A DNA stretch of 64,000 bases. Source: Nocardia vaccinii NBRC 15922. Its GTDB lineage: Bacteria; Actinomycetota; Actinomycetes; Mycobacteriales; Mycobacteriaceae. The stretch spans positions 248,001 through 312,000 of the forward strand of contig NZ_BDCC01000019.1 in assembly GCF_001613305.1 (NCBI RefSeq). The letters are read 5' to 3'. Below the pieces are notes generated by a model that was not told the origin of the DNA, searched no databases, and saw only the letters and a list, made by a program, of their open reading frames with translations. The translations under genes and the position numbers were made by a program. Positions 1 to 7,647 of the stretch are shown one piece after another (the stretch's first letter is position 1; every line of letters starts with the position of its first letter).

Positions 1-282
1 CGCCTCCTGTGCCTCGCGTTCGGCGCGTCGCGCTTCGGCTGGCGTGGTCTTCTCGGTGCAGTGCGGCCGGTGTTCGACGTGCCACTGGGCGGGGGTCTTG
101 TCGTCGAGCATGAGCAGGATCAGCGGGCAGTTGTTCTCCGGCTCACCGTCGTCGTTCACGCACCGGCGTTCGGGGATCTCGCGGCCGAGGCACACGTTCC
201 ACTGCCAGGTCTCCCAGGTGGTGGAGTTCGAGAACGGACGCCCGGCCTGGGCGCCCTTCTCGTACTCCTCGTACGTCTTCAC
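1..282 (-). CDS. Phage hypothetical protein, C-terminus off the window
   Basis: An open frame runs off the left edge from a GTG start at 282 whose bases overlap the TGA of the upstream gene (GTGA coupling), the pattern used throughout this operon. The visible 94 residues begin VKTYEEYEKGAQAGRPF and contain several Cys and His (CLGRE, RRCVNDD, NNCPL, HRPHC), then an Arg/Glu-rich tail. A small zinc-binding role is possible, but the family is not recognised. Function is unknown. Confidence 0.6.
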   Translation of the reverse strand, partial: MKTYEEYEKGAQAGRPFSNSTTWETWQWNVCLGREIPERRCVNDDGEPENNCPLILLMLDDKTPAQWHVEHRPHCTEKTTPAEARRAEREAQEA

Positions 283-1010
283 GACGCACCCGTTCCCGCC
301 GCGGCGCTGACGATCTCGGGCAGGCGCGCGGTCCATCCGTCGGCCCATTCTCGCGACCGCACGAGGCTTTCGTCGGTGAGCCGGGTCGGCATCATCAGCC
401 CGAGGAACGACTCGCCGCAGCGGATGAGGATGGACACCGACCGGTGCGTCGCCAGCGTCCGCGTCTCCAGGCTCAGCGGCTCCTTGTAGGTGCTGGCGGC
501 GACCTTGAACCGGCCGAGGTGATCGCCGCTTACGGTCATGTTCTCGATGTCGTCGAGCAGCACCATTTCGCCGGAGTGGGCGCGCTGGATCAGGTCCGGG
601 ACAGAGTCCAGGGCGCTTTCGGTGACGAGCCTGGGCATCCGGAACCGGCGGCCGTCGATCATGCCGGAGCAGTCGGTGATGGTGACATGCTCGGCGTCGA
701 CGTCCAGGCGCAGCAGGTATTGCGGGCTGTCGTCGCCGGACTCCTTGCCGGACTTGAAGATCGCGAGGATCTTCGCGGTGTCATCGGGCAGCAGCTCGAC
801 GATCTCGCCGGGTTCGCCGTCGTGCTCCCATGTGGACGCGATCGCGAGGCCGGCGGTGAACCGGTCGGTCGCGGTGACGGTGAGGTTCTCGGTGCCGATG
901 GTGAACCGGATCCGCGTGAGCTCGGGGATTTCGGGGTCGGTGCAGGCATGCGGACGCACCGCGGTGAGCGCCTGGCGCAGGTCGGCGGTACCGACGATGA
1001 GAGTGGTCAT
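279..1010 (-). CDS. DNA polymerase III beta-clamp-like protein (phage)
   Basis: The 243-residue product starts MTTLIVGTADLRQALTAVRPH and continues with ITGT-like clamp strands (RIRFTIGTENLTVTATDRFT), which resemble one repeat of a DnaN sliding clamp. It is far shorter than a bacterial clamp (about 370-400 residues, three domains), so at most two clamp folds fit. The ATG at 1010 was chosen because it overlaps the upstream TGA (ATGA); the frame upstream is Arg/Pro-rich and looks non-coding. Its presence with RecT and a RecE-like nuclease suggests a role in phage replication or recombination. The clamp assignment is by resemblance and is moderate. Confidence 0.6.
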   Translation of the reverse strand: MTTLIVGTADLRQALTAVRPHACTDPEIPELTRIRFTIGTENLTVTATDRFTAGLAIASTWEHDGEPGEIVELLPDDTAKILAIFKSGKESGDDSPQYLLRLDVDAEHVTITDCSGMIDGRRFRMPRLVTESALDSVPDLIQRAHSGEMVLLDDIENMTVSGDHLGRFKVAASTYKEPLSLETRTLATHRSVSILIRCGESFLGLMMPTRLTDESLVRSREWADGWTARLPEIVSAAAGTGAS

Positions 1011-1396
1011 ACTCGGCTCCCGATGGTGAGGTAGCGGACGTTGCGGAAGGGAACGAGGCTCAGCGAGCGCGCGAGCTTGCAGCCCTCGCACTGGCAGCAC
1101 ATGTCCGGGCGCAGATCGCCGTTGATGTAGACCTCGGTCGGGTGGTCGACGATCACCACCTCGAGCTGGTCGCGCAGATAGAACCGATCCATCCGGCTCT
1201 CGGCGAGCTGCTCGTTCTGCTCGGCCTCGCGGCAGTCGCAGGCGAGGTGATGATCGGTGCACCGGTCGTACCGAGGGTCGGCGGTGTCGCGCGGCGGCGA
1301 GCTGGTGACCGCGACCGGTTGGCTACGGAAGTAGACGACCGGGCCGACGAGATCGCGCGACGGGCGCGCGATATGTGGGGGCAGAGTGGTAGTCAC
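1007..1396 (-). CDS. Cys-rich phage hypothetical protein
   Basis: The 129-residue product starts at GTG 1396, overlapping the TGA of the upstream gene, and its own TGA overlaps the next start. Two Cys clusters are visible, ACDC and CCQCEGCKLAR, with His residues nearby, which suggests a small metal site. The C-terminus (VRYLTIGSRV) is beta-rich. No family is recognised. It sits between the clamp-like gene and a small helical protein in the early operon, so an accessory replication or host-takeover role is possible but unproven. Confidence 0.6.
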   Translation of the reverse strand: MTTTLPPHIARPSRDLVGPVVYFRSQPVAVTSSPPRDTADPRYDRCTDHHLACDCREAEQNEQLAESRMDRFYLRDQLEVVIVDHPTEVYINGDLRPDMCCQCEGCKLARSLSLVPFRNVRYLTIGSRV

Positions 1397-1683
1397 GCTG
1401 TCTCGCTTCCAGAGAGGCGGTACACGATGTCGTTGACGCGGCCGTTCACGTAGACGGCCGCGTCTTCCTGCTCGTCGACGGTCAGGAAGTCATCCCGGGC
1501 CGGGCTCTGGTATGCGGCAATCACGTTCGCGAGCTTCTGCTGCTCGACGAGTTCGCGGAGCAGCGGCGCGATGCCGAGTAGAGCGAGAGCGGTTGCGGCG
1601 CTGGTGATCTCAATCGGGTTGTCCCACTGCGCAGGCAGCCCGAGCAATCGAGTGGCTTCGGCCAGCGGATCGGGGGCGGTCAT
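1393..1683 (-). CDS. Phage hypothetical protein, 96 aa
   Basis: The start ATG at 1683 begins MTAPDPLAEATRLLGLPAQW; codons upstream in this frame are Arg-rich and were rejected. The start overlaps the TGA of the upstream gene. The product is predicted helical and acidic, ending VNDIVYRLSGSETA. No domain is recognised. Confidence 0.55.
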   Translation of the reverse strand: MTAPDPLAEATRLLGLPAQWDNPIEITSAATALALLGIAPLLRELVEQQKLANVIAAYQSPARDDFLTVDEQEDAAVYVNGRVNDIVYRLSGSETA

Positions 1684-2060
1684 CGGGTCGCCCCGCTCAC
1701 CGCGGCCTCGCCGTCGGCGATCAGCTTGTCGAGGTATTCGAGGGCTTGCGCGTTGTCGTCGTAGAAGAACTCCTCTTCGCCCTCGTCGCGGTCGAGCCCG
1801 AGTGCGCGGAGGGCGTAGTCGGCGACATGCTCGCCCGCACCGGATTCTGTTTCCACGTGGTCCACGTAGCCGTCGAGTCCGATGATCAGCTCCGCGCCGT
1901 CGAAGTACGCCGTCCATCCGGCGATGCAAGCTGTTGTGCCGCAGGAGTGGTCGCCCGCGCGGAACCAATTCTCTTGAGCATGCTCGGCCGGATGGGCCTT
2001 GATGTGGTCGCGGACCTTGCGCGCCAGGGCGAGCTGCTCGAGTGTCTGGATCGGCATCAC
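1680..2060 (-). CDS. Phage hypothetical protein with CGTTACIAGW motif
   Basis: The 126-residue protein carries the motif SCGTTACIAGWTAYFDG near the middle, a pattern met in small actinophage proteins of unknown function. The C-terminal half is very acidic (DRDEGEEEFFYDD). Start is GTG 2060 (GTGA overlap with recT stop) or the adjacent ATG 2057. Two Cys four residues apart could form a metal or disulfide site. No function can be assigned. Confidence 0.6.
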   Translation of the reverse strand: MMPIQTLEQLALARKVRDHIKAHPAEHAQENWFRAGDHSCGTTACIAGWTAYFDGAELIIGLDGYVDHVETESGAGEHVADYALRALGLDRDEGEEEFFYDDNAQALEYLDKLIADGEAAVSGATR

Positions 2061-3073
2061 TCGCCGCCTTCCGCGCCGTCCATCGGCAGCTGCGTGGCAG
2101 CGTCGCCGGTCTCGATGGGCCGCTCGAGGAACTCGATCAGCTCGGACGCCTCGCGCTTGGTCAGCTCCTTCGAACTGGTGAACTCGCGCTTGAACTGCTC
2201 GGCGAGATAGGCCAGTTTGGCGTCCTTGTCCTCGACGCCGTGCTGCTCGAGCAGGATCGCGACCTTACGCTGCTGGGCGACCGTGCTCATCGGCTCAGGC
2301 GGGACGGTCTCCTGCTCACCTGCGGCTGCGGCGTGGTCGTCCTGGTCAGGCTGGGTGGGCGGCGCTACCTCGGTCTGCACATCGGTCGCCGGGGCCTGCC
2401 ACTGCTGTACCTTCGGCGCCTCGGCTGTGTCGTCCTGATCGAGAACCTCGGCGACGTGAATGCGCTCGGAGGTCGCCCGGACCGGCACCTGATCGGTTTC
2501 GAGTTCCTCGGCCGAGTAGGCCATACCGAGCAGCACGTCAGGCGCGGCCCGGCGGCAGGCGTCGGCGAGCGCGCGGGCGTACAGCATCCCTTCGGGGTCG
2601 GTCCGGTATTTCGCATTCGACGTGTAGCCGGCCTTCTGAGCGCGCTCAATCGTCCAGGTCGACTCTTCCCATTCGCTGGCCGCGCGGTGCTTGGCGCGCA
2701 CGATGGCCCGGCGGTCGTTGCTCTCGACGGTCTCGACCTGATGACCGGCGCGTATGAGGAGGGCCTTCATGGTGCGCGCGTACATCGAGGGCGTGCCGTG
2801 CACGACGAAAATGTTCTGCAGCGACTGAATCGGGTCGAGGCCGATCAGCTGGCCGTGGTAGATCGCGACCGCGGCTTCCTTTTGGCCGCCGCGCTTCTTG
2901 CCGTCCTTGTCGACTCCGCCGTCGTAGGCGCGGACCGTTTTGTGGATGAGGGCCGCGATCTGGTCTGCGGCGTGCAGTGCTGCGAGGTGGTCGTTGAGAT
3001 GCGCGGCCATGTTCGCGGCAGGCGCAAGCGCGAGACCAGCGGACGGCCGGGTGATATCGAGTTCGGTGGTCAC
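2057..3073 (-). CDS. recT: RecT-family single-strand annealing protein
   Basis: The 338-residue product has the RecT core pattern: GQLIGLDPIQSLQNIFVV followed by GTPSMYARTMKALLIRAGH, then a beta-rich stretch and a variable acidic, Gln-rich linker before a helical C-terminus. RecT proteins anneal complementary single strands and work with a 5'-3' exonuclease. Here the partner-like nuclease is the immediately upstream gene, overlapping by 4 bases (GTGA). GTG 3073 is taken as the start; the longer frame upstream is the antisense of the nuclease gene. The pair is the typical phage recombination module. Confidence 0.82.
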   Translation of the reverse strand: MTTELDITRPSAGLALAPAANMAAHLNDHLAALHAADQIAALIHKTVRAYDGGVDKDGKKRGGQKEAAVAIYHGQLIGLDPIQSLQNIFVVHGTPSMYARTMKALLIRAGHQVETVESNDRRAIVRAKHRAASEWEESTWTIERAQKAGYTSNAKYRTDPEGMLYARALADACRRAAPDVLLGMAYSAEELETDQVPVRATSERIHVAEVLDQDDTAEAPKVQQWQAPATDVQTEVAPPTQPDQDDHAAAAGEQETVPPEPMSTVAQQRKVAILLEQHGVEDKDAKLAYLAEQFKREFTSSKELTKREASELIEFLERPIETGDAATQLPMDGAEGGE

Positions 3074-3903
3074 TGGGCGTATTCCTCCCGTTTGTAAGCC
3101 CGAGTGGGCAGGTCGATTGCGTGAATGCAGGTTTCGTGGCTCGGCCATTCCCCGGTGGCGAGACACTGGGCGTAGATCTCGAGCGCGCGAGCGTTGTCGC
3201 GCTCGCCGAGTTCGACGGCGCGGTCCGGCAGCTCGACGACGTACGGCTCGTACGGCGGCGAACTGCACACGACCACGAACACGAACCCGGTGGTCACACC
3301 GAGCAGCCGAAACGCCTTCTGGTAGAACGCCTGTTGCCGGTGGTAGCCGAACTTCTCGACGCTCCACATGAATTGGTCGGGGCCCGGCTCGGCCGAGGTT
3401 TTCAGGTCCGCGATCACCGCGCTGTTCGCGCCGGTCCAGTGCGTCCAGTCCGCGCGCACCCGCAGCATCACGCTGGTGTCCGGGTCACGCACCCACGCCG
3501 AGAGTTCCGGCTCGCCCGACGCGAGCAGGTTCGCCGCGACCGGGTGTGCGCGGATCCGGTCCGCGGCTTCGTGTGCGGCCGCGTACTCCTTCGGCCGCAT
3601 CGGGATCTTGTCGTCGGCCCGGATCTCCGCGACGCGTTTCTTGGCGTCCTTCGAGTTCCACAGCTGGTGTCCGCTGTCGACGATCGACGTGCCGGTGCCG
3701 AGCACGAGCGTGTGTACCGCGGTGCCCCAATCCATTTCGTCCGACGGCGGTTTCGGGTTGTCCCGCTCCCACAGCCAGCGGTGCGGTGTCACCTCGAGCA
3801 GGCGACGCACCTGCGTGGACGAGATCGAGTCCCGGTCCGCGTGATAGACCGACTCCGGAACGCCGCTGTAGAAGTCCGGATCGCTCGGTGCACCGTGGCT
3901 CAT
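3070..3903 (-). CDS. Exonuclease VIII-like PD-(D/E)XK nuclease
   Basis: The 277-residue product shows the RecE/RecB-type nuclease signature in order: GTAVH (H64), RVRADW (D152), ADLKTS (D166, K168) and YHRQQAFY (Q190, Y194). These are the Mg-binding and catalytic positions of PDDEXK phage exonucleases that resect double-stranded DNA for RecT-mediated annealing. ATG 3903 overlaps the TGA of the upstream gene. Length fits the small phage form rather than the large E. coli RecE. Co-transcription with recT supports the assignment. Confidence 0.85.
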   Translation of the reverse strand: MSHGAPSDPDFYSGVPESVYHADRDSISSTQVRRLLEVTPHRWLWERDNPKPPSDEMDWGTAVHTLVLGTGTSIVDSGHQLWNSKDAKKRVAEIRADDKIPMRPKEYAAAHEAADRIRAHPVAANLLASGEPELSAWVRDPDTSVMLRVRADWTHWTGANSAVIADLKTSAEPGPDQFMWSVEKFGYHRQQAFYQKAFRLLGVTTGFVFVVVCSSPPYEPYVVELPDRAVELGERDNARALEIYAQCLATGEWPSHETCIHAIDLPTRAYKREEYAQ

Positions 3904-4433
3904 GCGCTCAGCTCCTCAGCGACGCGCAGCACGGCCTGATACGTGTACCGCCGGATGCTCTTCTGTGCCTTGCTCGGGGTGAGTGCAGAGATGAGGCTCG
4001 GTGGCCTGAGCCCCGCCTCCTGGGCAATCTTGTAGGTGCTCCACCCGGTGTCGCGTTTGATGCGCTCGATCACCATGTGCAGCTCGCCGATCGGGAGGTA
4101 TTCCCGGCACACGTCGCAGACCTTGTCGTCGGCTGGGATGCGGTGCCCGTAGTCGCACACCCGGGTCGCCTTGCGGCGCTTCAGCTTCGAGTGGCACCGC
4201 GAGCACACGCCGCCCGTGCCCTCACGGTGATCGCGGCCGTCCGGCGCGGGCCGCGACATGGGTTCGTGGCACTCGCTGCACAGCGCCTCTTGCCGCAACC
4301 CAAGCATGTCGAGCAGGTCGGCGCAGTCGGCGGCGTCGAGCGCGTGCGTGGCGACAGTGAGCCGCGCGGCGGTCACGGTCTTCGCGTCGAGACGCGGTAC
4401 CTCGAGCTGGTGCTCGGTCATCTCGGCGGGCAT
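3900..4433 (-). CDS. Zinc-ribbon plus HTH protein (phage)
   Basis: The 177-residue product has an N-terminal helical part, then Cys pairs C52/C55, C77/C80 and C106/C109, and an HTH-like C-terminus (about 120-177: TYKIAQEAGLRPPSLISAL). Start ATG 4433 shares its first base with the upstream TAA. The C-terminal module resembles that of the protein at 5359-5961, which suggests two paralogous DNA-binding proteins in one operon. The role is probably regulatory or replication-linked, but the family is not recognised. Confidence 0.6.
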   Translation of the reverse strand: MPAEMTEHQLEVPRLDAKTVTAARLTVATHALDAADCADLLDMLGLRQEALCSECHEPMSRPAPDGRDHREGTGGVCSRCHSKLKRRKATRVCDYGHRIPADDKVCDVCREYLPIGELHMVIERIKRDTGWSTYKIAQEAGLRPPSLISALTPSKAQKSIRRYTYQAVLRVAEELSA

Positions 4434-4717
4434 TACCGGATCGCCCCCGTCCGTGCGTTGAGCTGGGCGATCCGGGCGATCTTCGAGGCACTCTCGGTGA
4501 ACATGCGATCGAACGGCACGCAGACGACGACGGCCAGCTGTTCGGCCTCCGGGATTGTGACCGCGCGTCGGCCATGCTCGAAGTTGGTGACCGTGGCCGC
4601 ATTCCAGCCGCGCCCGAGCCTGTACCGCATGCGCTGGGCGACGTGCTGGTGAGTCAGCTCGAGGGCGTTGCGCGCCGAGATGAAGTTGCGGACAAATCGC
4701 GAATGTGCGTCCATCAC
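4433..4717 (-). CDS. XRE-like HTH protein (phage)
   Basis: The 94-residue protein has a Cro/C1-type HTH arrangement: a first helix (FISARNALELTHQHVAQRM), a recognition-like stretch (NAATVTNFEHGRRAV) and a third segment (IPEAEQLAVVVCVPFDRMF). Start is GTG 4717 (GTGA overlap) or ATG 4714. It is buried within the early operon, so it could act as a second regulator separate from the divergent repressor at 7965. Confidence 0.6.
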   Translation of the reverse strand: MMDAHSRFVRNFISARNALELTHQHVAQRMRYRLGRGWNAATVTNFEHGRRAVTIPEAEQLAVVVCVPFDRMFTESASKIARIAQLNARTGAIR

Positions 4718-4899
4718 CACACCCCGATCTGCTCGTCGCGCTCACGGTCGGCGGCGTAGTCCTCGGGGCCGTCGACGGTGGGCGCGCCAGTGCCGCCGCA
4801 GGCGTCACAATCGGAGTCGTCGCGGGGATCGTCGAGGCCGGTGCCGACGCACGATGCGCACGGCTGGAGCCGCCTCCCGATGAACTCGATGTCGCTCAC
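4714..4899 (-). CDS. Small DnaJ-type zinc-finger protein (phage)
   Basis: The 61-residue product holds two CxxCxGTG units, C14/C17 (CASCVGTG) and C31/C34 (CDACGGTG), spaced as in half of a DnaJ central zinc domain. No J domain is present, so it is not a co-chaperone. GTG 4899 overlaps the upstream TGA. Small proteins of this kind are common in actinophages and their role is unknown. Confidence 0.65.
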   Translation of the reverse strand: MSDIEFIGRRLQPCASCVGTGLDDPRDDSDCDACGGTGAPTVDGPEDYAADRERDEQIGVW

Positions 4900-5186
4900 T
4901 GCATGCTCCCGCCGATGTAGCGGACGTACGCGACGCCGTTGACCGAGCGGCCTTCGAACTCGTCGGCTGGCAGAGCCGGGAAGATGTCGCGACAGATGCG
5001 CACGCGGACCTGTCCTGCGCTCTTGGGTGTCAGTGAGGTAGGCCAGATGGCCCACTCGCCGGGGCGTGCACGCAGGGCGTCAGCGAATCGGCGCAGCATG
5101 GCGGACTTCTCGCGGCCCCAGCTAGCGGCCGGGCGCGGCCGAGGCGAAGGCTTGGGCAGCTCCGCAACGAACGTGAACTCACTCAC
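4896..5186 (-). CDS. Phage hypothetical protein, 96 aa
   Basis: Starts at GTG 5186 with a GTGA overlap. The sequence is basic and Trp-containing (REKSAMLRRFADALRARPGEW) and ends with a Tyr-rich strand (VAYVRYIGGSMQ). No family or motif is recognised. Its operon position and coupled start are the main support. Confidence 0.5.
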   Translation of the reverse strand: MSEFTFVAELPKPSPRPRPAASWGREKSAMLRRFADALRARPGEWAIWPTSLTPKSAGQVRVRICRDIFPALPADEFEGRSVNGVAYVRYIGGSMQ

Positions 5187-5359
5187 TGCACGCTCCCGCC
5201 GGTCATCGCCGACAGCGGAGCGGAGTTCAGCTCAGCAGCGCGCACGGCGTGCACCTGCAGGCAGTACTCGCACCAGTTCGCCTCGTACGAATGCGCGTGA
5301 CGGATGTGCATGCGCGCACCGCGCTGGTGCGCGTTCTCGTAGGGCTCGTACCAGGCCAT
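5183..5359 (-). CDS. Small phage hypothetical protein with CEYC motif
   Basis: A 58-residue product begins MAWYEPYENAHQRGARMH; start ATG 5359 shares one base with the upstream TGA. A CxxC pair (WCEYC) with flanking His residues suggests a small metal site. No function can be given. Confidence 0.5.
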   Translation of the reverse strand: MAWYEPYENAHQRGARMHIRHAHSYEANWCEYCLQVHAVRAAELNSAPLSAMTGGSVQ

Positions 5360-5961
5360 CAGCTCACCGCCTTGGCGCGGTCGGAGGATCCCTCGGCGGC
5401 CAGCTCGTCGAGCAAGCGGCCGAGCTTGTCGTAGGTGCTGCGGCGCGCGGTCGAGTGCTTCCAACTGGGCGCCATGAGCGAGATCAGCGACGTCGGCGGA
5501 ATGTCGACCATCTCAGCGATAGCGCGGATGCTCTCGCCGGTGGCTTGCCTGATCAGCTCCACGACGCGCCGAACCTCTTCTACCGGAACGCTTTCGCCGG
5601 TCGCCGCGGGCACGATCGCGGGTGGTCGAGTCGGCCGCGGTTCGACGGCGGCGAGGCGGGCCCGCAGATCGTCCATCGCGTCATCGCTCGGGACGCGGAC
5701 CGCCTCGGCAGCGGGCTCGTCGACTTCGGGGGCCCGGACGGTGTCGACGGTCGTGGTGTACGTGATGTCGATGCCGTCGTGGCGCGGACGGACGACGGCA
5801 TCACCAGGGATCAGCGCCGAAATATCGACGAGCTGGCGCAGATCGGAAAGATAGAATTCGTCGACGCCGTCCGGTACGCGCAGCGACGCGGTCTCGACGA
5901 CGCATTGCTGGCGGCTCGTGGTGATCTCGGCAGCCCCGATGGGGCTCGTATCCTCGGTCAT
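5359..5961 (-). CDS. HTH-containing phage protein
   Basis: The 200-residue product has an N-terminal beta-rich part and a C-terminal HTH-like module (about 139-195: SIRAIAEMVDIPPTSLISLM). That module matches the C-terminus of the protein at 3900-4433 in arrangement (PPxSLIS, then a basic TY helix, then an LxxxxxELA end). ATG 5961 overlaps the upstream TGA. DNA binding is likely; the target is unknown. Confidence 0.58.
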   Translation of the reverse strand: MTEDTSPIGAAEITTSRQQCVVETASLRVPDGVDEFYLSDLRQLVDISALIPGDAVVRPRHDGIDITYTTTVDTVRAPEVDEPAAEAVRVPSDDAMDDLRARLAAVEPRPTRPPAIVPAATGESVPVEEVRRVVELIRQATGESIRAIAEMVDIPPTSLISLMAPSWKHSTARRSTYDKLGRLLDELAAEGSSDRAKAVS

Positions 5962-6149
5962 CACGCGCCCGCCTTGCGGGAGTGCTTCGCCGCCCAGGCG
6001 TCCGGCGTATCCCATTCGGCCGCAGCCGCCTCGGCCGCCGCGTGCTTCGGCTCGGCGTAGGCGGAGTAGTGGAGGATGCCGCCGAGGCGTGTGATCATGT
6101 GCGCGGCGAATTCCTGGACGCTGCCGTTGTGTCTGATGTGGTGTGCCAC
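5961..6149 (-). CDS. Phage hypothetical protein, first gene of the distal block
   Basis: A 62-residue product starts at GTG 6149, preceded on the minus strand by a good ribosome site (GGAAGGA, about 6156-6162). It is Ala/His-rich with a helical C-terminus. It is the first gene of the block that runs from here to the left edge. No family is recognised. Confidence 0.5.
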   Translation of the reverse strand: MAHHIRHNGSVQEFAAHMITRLGGILHYSAYAEPKHAAAEAAAAEWDTPDAWAAKHSRKAGA

Positions 6150-6182
6150 TGCTATAGTCCTTCCGTTCGTTTGTGGCCTAGA

Positions 6183-6216
6183 GGGCGCGCTCTGCGGTGG
6201 ATGCTGGAGCGCGCCC
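6183..6216. terminator. Perfect 10-bp inverted repeat after the lipoprotein gene
   Basis: GGGCGCGCTC (6183-6192) pairs perfectly with GAGCGCGCCC (6207-6216) around a 14-base loop, just beyond the lipoprotein stop codon. There is no T-run on either side, so it may attenuate or stabilise transcripts rather than act as a full intrinsic terminator. Confidence 0.5.
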
Positions 6217-6230
6217 GGCCATTTCGGGGG

Positions 6231-6668
6231 TTAGTTGTCGGCGCGGGTGAGGGTGAGGTCCTGGACCTTCACCGCGACGGCGTTGGGCGGGATCACGATG
6301 AAGTCGGGGCCGGTCAGGAAGTCGTTCTTGATGAAGCCGGGCGTCCCGATCTCGCACGCCAAATCGGCGCAGACCTCGTAGTAACCGGTGCCGTTGTAGC
6401 CGTGCGGAGTTGCGCGGTAGGTTCCGGCGGCGATCTGGTCCGCGCCGGTCCCGATCAGCCAGCGGCCGTCCGTGGTCAGCGGGTTCGGCGCGGTCGTGGT
6501 GGTCGGCGCGATCGGCATCTCGGAGGTGGGGGCGACGTAGGACAAGTTCGGGTCGGTGTACTTCGCCGCGTACTCGCCTGACGCGGAGTCCGGCTTGCAG
6601 GCCGCGAGCGAAACGGCCGCGAGGGTAGCGCCGACGGCGACGAGTGCGGCACGCTGGATGTTGAACAT
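6231..6668 (-). CDS. Prophage-encoded lipoprotein
   Basis: The 145-residue product has a lipoprotein signal peptide: charged N-terminus, hydrophobic core and a lipobox LAAC with C24. The mature part is Thr/Pro-rich (about 45-65) and then forms a beta-rich domain starting near DGRWLIGTGADQIAAGTYRA, a pattern seen in secreted actinobacterial proteins. A ribosome site AGGAGA lies 4-9 bases before ATG 6668. It has its own gap on both sides, unlike its overlapping neighbours. A surface role such as superinfection exclusion is an inference. Confidence 0.75.
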   Translation of the reverse strand: MFNIQRAALVAVGATLAAVSLAACKPDSASGEYAAKYTDPNLSYVAPTSEMPIAPTTTTAPNPLTTDGRWLIGTGADQIAAGTYRATPHGYNGTGYYEVCADLACEIGTPGFIKNDFLTGPDFIVIPPNAVAVKVQDLTLTRADN

Positions 6669-6732
6669 CTTTTCTCCTGAAGGGTGTTCACTGTCCCGGC
6701 GAGCTACGACCTCGCCGGGGCTTTCTATGGGG

Positions 6733-7023
6733 TCAGTTGGGCGTGCTGCCCGGCGCATGGAGCGGATCAGCCTGCGCCGGGCGCACGGTCTCCTGATCTG
6801 CGTCAGGGGACGATTGAGTTGCATGTGCCTGCGCGTGCTGGTCGGCGTATTGGCGCAGGAGATGAGCGACCACGTCGGACGGGACGGCGATTTCGTCCCT
6901 TTCGAAATAGGTGAGTTGGTAGCCTTCTGGGCCCAGAGAGCTGGGGCGAATAACCAGAACGATCTGCGCTTCATCCAGTGCCGCAGCAAGGTTGAGCGAG
7001 ATGCTGACGTGGACGTCGCTCAC
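6733..7023 (-). CDS. Phage hypothetical protein, 96 aa
   Basis: GTG 7023 overlaps the TGA of the upstream membrane protein gene. The N-terminal 60 residues look folded (VHVSISLNLAAALDEAQIVL, then an acidic stretch), and the last 30 are Gln/Asp/Pro-rich and probably disordered. No family is recognised. Confidence 0.55.
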   Translation of the reverse strand: MSDVHVSISLNLAAALDEAQIVLVIRPSSLGPEGYQLTYFERDEIAVPSDVVAHLLRQYADQHAQAHATQSSPDADQETVRPAQADPLHAPGSTPN

Positions 7024-7301
7024 CGGGCACCGCCTGCGGGGTGCCGGCGGATCGCTCCGGCGAGCTGCTCGTCGCGCTCGTGCAGGTGGACGATGCGCAG
7101 CGGGCGGACGTTGCCGCGGTCGATTTCCAGCGGGGCCGGATCGGCGGCGCGTTTCTCGGCAGCCCGGCGGTGTTCGGCGTTGGCGTCGGCGAGACGCTGC
7201 CGAGCCAGTTCGGCGGCTGCGCTGGCCATGTTCGCCTTATGGATGGCCACGACCGCCGCCACGACGCAGATGGCGGCAGCGGAGGCGAACAGCGTGATCA
7301 C
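7020..7301 (-). CDS. Small membrane protein with coiled-coil tail
   Basis: From GTG 7301 the 93-residue product has one N-terminal membrane segment (ITLFASAAAICVVAAVVAI) followed by an Ala/Arg/Glu-rich helix (ASAAAELARQRLADANAEHR) that could form a coiled coil, then a basic tail. The start overlaps the TGA of another tiny membrane protein. The pair could be holin-like or envelope-associated, but position in the early region argues against lysis. Confidence 0.55.
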   Translation of the reverse strand: MITLFASAAAICVVAAVVAIHKANMASAAAELARQRLADANAEHRRAAEKRAADPAPLEIDRGNVRPLRIVHLHERDEQLAGAIRRHPAGGAR

Positions 7302-7441
7302 GACAGCGGGCCCATCGTCGCGGTGAGCAGCCACGCGATACCGAGCGTGACGAACACGACCGCGCTCGCGGCCGCCAGCCACAGGCCGAAAGCGTGACGC
7401 TGTCCGAAGTCACGCCATGTCGGGATCTGGCGGCGGTTCAC
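7298..7441 (-). CDS. 47-aa single-span membrane protein
   Basis: This short gene starts at GTG 7441 (GTGA overlap with the upstream gene) and stops at 7298, overlapping the next GTG. The product begins VNRRQIPTWRDFGQRHAFG and has one membrane span (LWLAAASAVVFVTLGIAWLL). Both overlaps and the clear hydrophobic segment support it despite the size. Its role is unknown. Confidence 0.55.
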   Translation of the reverse strand: MNRRQIPTWRDFGQRHAFGLWLAAASAVVFVTLGIAWLLTATMGPLS

Positions 7442-7647
7442 CGGCGTCGGCCCGTGCGCTCGTAGTACTCGGGCGTGCCGACCATGAACGGGCGCAGCTT
7501 CGCGTCCTGCTTCGCCTTTTGCTCGGGCGTGAGGCGGCCTACGTGGTCGGCGAGCGCGGACGGCGCTTCACCCTTCAGCACCTTGGCCAGGTGGATGTCG
7601 TCGTGAAATCCGAACGCCCGCGCGGCTTCCGGAGAGTAGATGCTCAC
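7438..7647 (-). CDS. Phage hypothetical protein, 69 aa
   Basis: GTG 7647 overlaps the TGA of the Xis-like gene. The sequence begins VSIYSPEAARAFGFHDDIHL and ends with a basic GTPEYYERTGRRR. The central part is Lys/Ala/Gln-rich and helical. No family is recognised. Confidence 0.5.
   Translation of the reverse strand: MSIYSPEAARAFGFHDDIHLAKVLKGEAPSALADHVGRLTPEQKAKQDAKLRPFMVGTPEYYERTGRRR

Noticed and set aside
7020..7441. Holin pair
   Set aside because: Both small proteins have a single membrane span, but they lie in the early operon and no lysin is nearby, so lysis function is not supported.
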